Assembly (NCBI GenBank): GCA_021202245.1
Contig: JAJQDK010000026.1
Span: 1-8,351, forward strand
Reading direction: 5' to 3'
DNA: 8,351 bases
DNA from: Clostridiales bacterium
GTDB lineage: Bacteria > Bacillota > Clostridia > Oscillospirales > Acutalibacteraceae
Each line of letters opens with the position of its first letter. Positions within the stretch are counted from its first letter, which is position 1. The notes under the pieces were generated by a model. It was not told where the DNA came from, did not search any database, and saw nothing but the letters and a program-made list of their open reading frames with translations. Both the position numbers and the translations under genes were made by a program. Positions 6,360 to 8,351 of this stretch are shown here, piece by piece.

Positions 6360-6842
6360 TTAAAACGGTAAGTCATCGTCAAGCGGCATATCCTGGAAAT
6401 CATCATTAGACCCGCTCTGATAGGAAGCAGGAGCCTGCTGTGCAGCCGGTTGCTGATAAGACTGATTTCCGCCGTAAGCTTGATTGCCGCCGTATGACTG
6501 GTTGTAGCTGTTGGTGTTATCACGGCGTTCACCCGTGAAAGACACAGAATCGGCAACTACTTCAACAACATAGCGGTTGGTGCCGTCCTTTGCCTGATAG
6601 GTGCGAGTCTGAAGCTGTCCCTGAACGGCAATAAGAGAACCTTTGCCGAAGTATTTACAGACAAATTCGGCCTGATTGCGCCAACAAACAATATCAATGA
6701 AATCCGCTTTGCGCTCTTCCCCGCTCTTTACATAGTTACGGTCAACAGCAATACGAAAGCTTGTTACGCTAATGCCGGATGCTGTTGTCTTTAATTCGGG
6801 GTCAGAAACAAGTCTGCCCATCAGAACTACTAAGTTAATCAT
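6360..6842 (-). CDS. ssb: Single-stranded DNA-binding protein
   Basis: This 160-residue SSB works as a tetramer that coats single-stranded DNA in replication, repair and recombination. Residues 1-105 form the OB-fold, starting MINLVVLMGRL and including the DNA-stacking Trp54 in IVCWRNQAEF. The linker, about 108-146, is rich in Asn, Gln, Gly and Tyr, with a repeated YGGNQ-type unit (117-127). The C-terminus is the acidic DDDLPF tip (155-160), which binds partner proteins of the replication and repair machinery. The start is ATG 6842 with GAAAGGAAA upstream. Placement between rpsF and rpsR is the usual Firmicutes arrangement, with 44- to 46-bp gaps. It is the housekeeping SSB. Confidence 0.97.
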   Translation of the reverse strand: MINLVVLMGRLVSDPELKTTASGISVTSFRIAVDRNYVKSGEERKADFIDIVCWRNQAEFVCKYFGKGSLIAVQGQLQTRTYQAKDGTNRYVVEVVADSVSFTGERRDNTNSYNQSYGGNQAYGGNQSYQQPAAQQAPASYQSGSNDDFQDMPLDDDLPF

Positions 6843-6886
6843 TTTTTTGTTTCCTTTCGTAATTCGGGATATACCCTACAACGTGA

Positions 6887-7183
6887 TTATTCGTCTTCTT
6901 TTCTGATGATGAGTGAACGCATTACGCCATCGGTGATTTTGTAAATACGGTCAAGCTCCGCAGGGAACTCAGCTGTGCTTTCAAAATCAAAAAGAACATA
7001 ATAGCCTTCGCTTTCTTTGTTGATGAGGTAAGCAAGCTTTCTCTTGCCCCATTCGTCAACATTTTTCAAAGTGGCATTCTTTTCAATGAGGGTTTTGAAC
7101 TTTTCAACAATAGCCTGAATTCCTTCTTCGCCCTTTGTCATTGAAATAATCATTACTGTTTCGTAATTAGCTGTTACTGCCAT
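6887..7183 (-). CDS. rpsF: 30S ribosomal protein S6
   Basis: This 98-residue protein (from ATG 7183) is ribosomal protein S6, the partner of S18 on the 30S platform. It shows the family N-terminus NYETVMIIS, then WGKRKLAY (45-52) and a C-terminal DGVMRSLIIRKEDE. A GTG three codons further upstream (7192) is open but lies on the AGGAGGT ribosome binding site, which is spaced 7 bases from ATG 7183, so the ATG is the start. It is the first gene of the rpsF-ssb-rpsR operon. It is preceded by a strong promoter and a 60-base structured leader, and S6:S18-type autoregulation of such operons is known in many bacteria. Confidence 0.97.
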   Translation of the reverse strand: MAVTANYETVMIISMTKGEEGIQAIVEKFKTLIEKNATLKNVDEWGKRKLAYLINKESEGYYVLFDFESTAEFPAELDRIYKITDGVMRSLIIRKEDE

Positions 7184-7246
7184 TTTTTGCACCTCCTTCT
7201 GGACTTTATGGCGGCTTGCGCCGCAAGGATTGTCGCATAATGCAAC
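7184..7246 (-). promoter_or_regulatory. Structured leader of the rpsF operon, possible S6:S18 control element
   Basis: The predicted leader holds two hairpins before the ribosome binding site. One is GTTGCA-TTA-TGCGAC (6 bp with one G-U). The other is GCGGC-GCAA-GCCGC, a 5-bp stem closed by a GNRA-type tetraloop (7225-7212). The second can refold as CTTGC-GGC-GCAAG. In many bacteria the S6:S18 complex binds a hairpin with a CCG motif in this leader to repress the operon. CCG is present here beside the second stem, but I cannot confirm a match to the known motif. Confidence 0.35.
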
Positions 7247-7252
7247 AGATAT

Positions 7253-7280
7253 ATTATATCACAAAATAAATTCTTGTCAA
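7253..7280 (-). promoter_or_regulatory. Strong promoter of rpsF-ssb-rpsR
   Basis: On the minus strand, TTGACA (7280-7275), a 16-base spacer and TATAAT (7258-7253), with TG one base before the -10 (an extended -10). An A/T-rich stretch (about 7285-7310) lies directly upstream of the -35 and may act as an UP element. Strength fits a ribosomal protein operon. Transcription would start near 7246. Confidence 0.85.
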
Positions 7281-7284
7281 CCTT

Positions 7285-7307
7285 AAATTTGCTTATTTTT
7301 CAAATTT
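7285..7307. repeat. AT-rich inverted repeat upstream of the rpsF promoter
   Basis: AAATTTG (7285-7291) and CAAATTT (7301-7307) flank a 9-base centre between trpF and the rpsF promoter. It lacks a T-tract on the minus strand and is too A/T-rich to be a strong terminator, so an UP-element role or chance is more likely. No clear terminator for trpF is seen in 7281-7362. Confidence 0.25.
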
Positions 7308-7362
7308 TTACCGCAGAGCGCACTTTTAAGCAAGGGCAGGCTTGACCCGCGATTAAAAAGCA

Positions 7363-7983
7363 TCACTCGCAGCCGTCCGCAAGGCGAACAGCAGAGATAA
7401 AACGCTCAATTTTGCCTCTGTCCTTACCGCTACCGCTGTCGCTTTCAACTCCGGAGCTGACGTCTACTCCGTCGGGGCGCACGTTTTTTACGGCATTAAA
7501 AACATTTTCCGGATTAAGCCCTCCGGCTAAAATAAAGGTTTTGTCACCGCAGTTAATATTATTTAAGACAGACCAATCAAAGGTTTTTCCGCTGCCGGGC
7601 TTGTGGGCGTCAAAGACATATCCGACTATGCTTTTGCAGCGCTGATATTTTTCAAAATTATCCATATCATCCACATTAAAAGCACGCAAAACAGGCAATG
7701 GCGAATTTTGAAGCACCTCATCGCTTATCTCGCCGTGAATTTGAATTAAATTAAACCCACATTCCTTTGCAAGCTCAATTTGCTCAGACGAGGGCGACAC
7801 CGTAACAGCAACGCTTGTGACGGCCGGGCTGAGATTTTTAAGCAGGGATTTTGCCGTCTGAGCAGAAATATTCCGCTTGCTTTTAGGAAAAAACATTACA
7901 AAGCCGGCATAATCGGGCATAAATTCGTTTACATACTCAATATCCTTTGCTGCGGTGATTCCGCAAATTTTTATTTTAGTCAA
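7363..7983 (-). CDS. trpF: Phosphoribosylanthranilate isomerase
   Basis: This 206-residue TIM-barrel enzyme isomerises N-(5-phosphoribosyl)anthranilate to the carboxyphenylamino-deoxyribulose phosphate in tryptophan synthesis (EC 5.3.1.24). The signature residues are present: KICGIT with the catalytic Cys7, SKR-N (35-38), QIHG (81-84), Asp125 as general acid in VFDAHKPGSGKTFDW (123-137), AGGLNPENV (153-161) and DVSSGVES (174-181). The start is TTG at 7983; AGGAGC (7997-7992) is spaced about 8 bases from it, and no ATG lies nearby. No other trp gene is in the window, so it is isolated from a trp operon here. Its ribosome binding site abuts the T-tract of the tRNA-Arg terminator, leaving no room for a promoter between them. 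Confidence 0.95.
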   Translation of the reverse strand: MTKIKICGITAAKDIEYVNEFMPDYAGFVMFFPKSKRNISAQTAKSLLKNLSPAVTSVAVTVSPSSEQIELAKECGFNLIQIHGEISDEVLQNSPLPVLRAFNVDDMDNFEKYQRCKSIVGYVFDAHKPGSGKTFDWSVLNNINCGDKTFILAGGLNPENVFNAVKNVRPDGVDVSSGVESDSGSGKDRGKIERFISAVRLADGCE

Positions 7984-7997
7984 AAAAATCAGCTCCT

Positions 7998-8047
7998 AAA
8001 AAAATAACCTTTAAAAACAGCTTATCTTAGCCATTTTTAAAGGTTAT
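7998..8047 (-). terminator. Strong intrinsic terminator after tRNA-Arg, abutting the trpF ribosome binding site
   Basis: On the minus strand, ATAACCTTTAAAAA (8047-8034) pairs with TTTTTAAAGGTTAT (8017-8004). The stem continues inwards through TGGCT/AGCTG, giving about 19 bp closed by the hexaloop AAGATA. Seven T (8004-7998) follow directly. It ends the tRNA transcript. The last T of the tract is next to AGGAGC of trpF. Confidence 0.9.
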
Positions 8048-8050
8048 GCC

Positions 8051-8127
8051 TGGCGCGCCAAAAGGGACTCGAACCCCTGACCTACTGCTTAGAAGGCAGT
8101 TGCTCTATCCAGCTGAGCTATTGGCGC
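8051..8127 (-). tRNA. tRNA-Arg (anticodon UCU)
   Basis: The minus strand folds as a complete tRNA. The acceptor stem is GCGCCAA/TTGGCGC, the D arm GCTC/GAGC, and the anticodon arm ACTGC/GCAGT with loop CTTCTAA and anticodon TCT, which reads AGA (arginine). The T arm is AGGGG/CCCTT with loop TTCGAGT. A G discriminator (8054) and an encoded CCA (8053-8051) complete it. It has its own promoter upstream and a strong terminator after it. Confidence 0.97.
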
Positions 8128-8163
8128 ATATCAAAGCTGTGTTACTTTTAAGCCGGCTCTAAT

Positions 8164-8192
8164 ATTATATCCGTAAATAACGGATTTGTCAA
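8164..8192 (-). promoter_or_regulatory. Consensus promoter of tRNA-Arg, with a palindrome in its spacer
   Basis: On the minus strand, TTGACA (8192-8187), a 17-base spacer and TATAAT (8169-8164) match SigA perfectly. The tRNA 5' end at 8127 leaves a leader of about 30 bases. The spacer contains ATCCGT-AAATA-ACGGAT (8169-8185), an inverted repeat with 6-bp arms, which is a possible operator or a chance feature. Confidence 0.8.
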
Positions 8193-8279
8193 CCGCTTTT
8201 TTCAACTTTTTCTGTATATGCGCCGTTTGCTGAAGGTTGGGGCTAAATATAGGTTTTGCCTTGACGGCTTTTGCATAAT

Positions 8280-8351
8280 TTAGTTTGCACAGCTTCCTTT
8301 GCCGCAGCCGTGTTCGCCGCAGGTATGGGCTTCTCCGTTATGCTCATGGTC
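8280..8351 (-). CDS. C-terminus of an unidentified Cys/His-rich protein, truncated by the window edge
   Basis: The minus-strand frame is open from the right edge to TAA at 8282-8280 and gives the last 23 residues of a protein. Four His and three Cys occur in this short tail, including CGEHGCGKGSC just before the end. Such tails bind metal ions (Zn, Ni, Fe) in several unrelated families, so the protein's identity cannot be told from this piece. Coding is likely because the composition is non-random and the frame is open to the edge, but a chance frame of this length is possible. The 87 bases between the stop and the tRNA promoter show no clear terminator. Confidence 0.5.
   Translation of the reverse strand, partial: DHEHNGEAHTCGEHGCGKGSCAN

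Noticed and set aside
7184..7192. GTG at 7192 as the rpsF start
   Set aside because: It would overlap the AGGAGGT ribosome binding site, while ATG 7183 is ideally spaced and gives the normal S6 N-terminus.
7311..7362. Terminator between trpF and the rpsF promoter
   Set aside because: Only 4-bp stems were found (for example CAAG/CTTG near 7332-7345), without a T-tract.
8234..8279. Promoter from TTGACG with ATAATT on the plus strand
   Set aside because: The spacing between the two hexamers is only about 8 bases, far too short for SigA.

Overview
The window reads as chromosomal backbone of a low-to-moderate GC, endospore-forming Clostridia bacterium, most likely near the Oscillospiraceae/Ruminococcaceae. 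The support is a set of sporulation genes (yqfC, yqfD, ylbJ), the rpsF-ssb-rpsR operon, AGGAGG-type ribosome binding sites, several TTG/GTG starts, and consensus SigA promoters. No mobile element, CRISPR array, toxin-antitoxin pair or prophage is visible. The family-level placement is inference.

Left third (1-5063). yqfC and yqfD are read leftward. Across a 72-bp gap, ylbJ, an AsnB/AsnO-type asparagine synthase and a small PAP2-family membrane phosphatase are read rightward as a tight row (12-bp gap, then about zero or overlapping). yqfC has a recognisable SigE-like promoter in the shared gap. The arrangement suggests a mother-cell sporulation locus that has taken in an amidotransferase and a lipid-phosphate phosphatase, so an envelope or spore-coat/cortex role is plausible for both. 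The start of the PAP2 gene is unclear: a strong ribosome binding site and TTG lie one base out of frame with the body of the gene, next to runs of seven A.

Middle (5064-6057). A perfect 12-bp hairpin separates the phosphatase from a converging lipoprotein gene (DUF5067-like). That gene diverges from a 67-residue HTH regulator of the small Cro/XRE type. The lipoprotein promoter is a perfect TTGACA-17-TATAAT whose spacer is filled by a 20-bp perfect palindrome, a good candidate operator for the adjacent regulator.

Right third (6058-8351), all leftward. It holds the rpsF-ssb-rpsR operon with a strong extended -10 promoter and a structured leader, then an isolated trpF, then tRNA-Arg(UCU) with encoded CCA, its own consensus promoter and a strong terminator. 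The terminator's T-tract abuts the trpF ribosome binding site, so trpF seems to depend on readthrough of the tRNA terminator or on a promoter hidden within it. The last 72 bases carry the C-terminus of an unidentified Cys/His-rich protein.

Nothing here proves a wholly new system. The best leads are the palindrome-in-promoter regulator/lipoprotein pair, the sporulation-linked AsnB/PAP2 row with its homopolymer frameshift, and the terminator-trpF junction.
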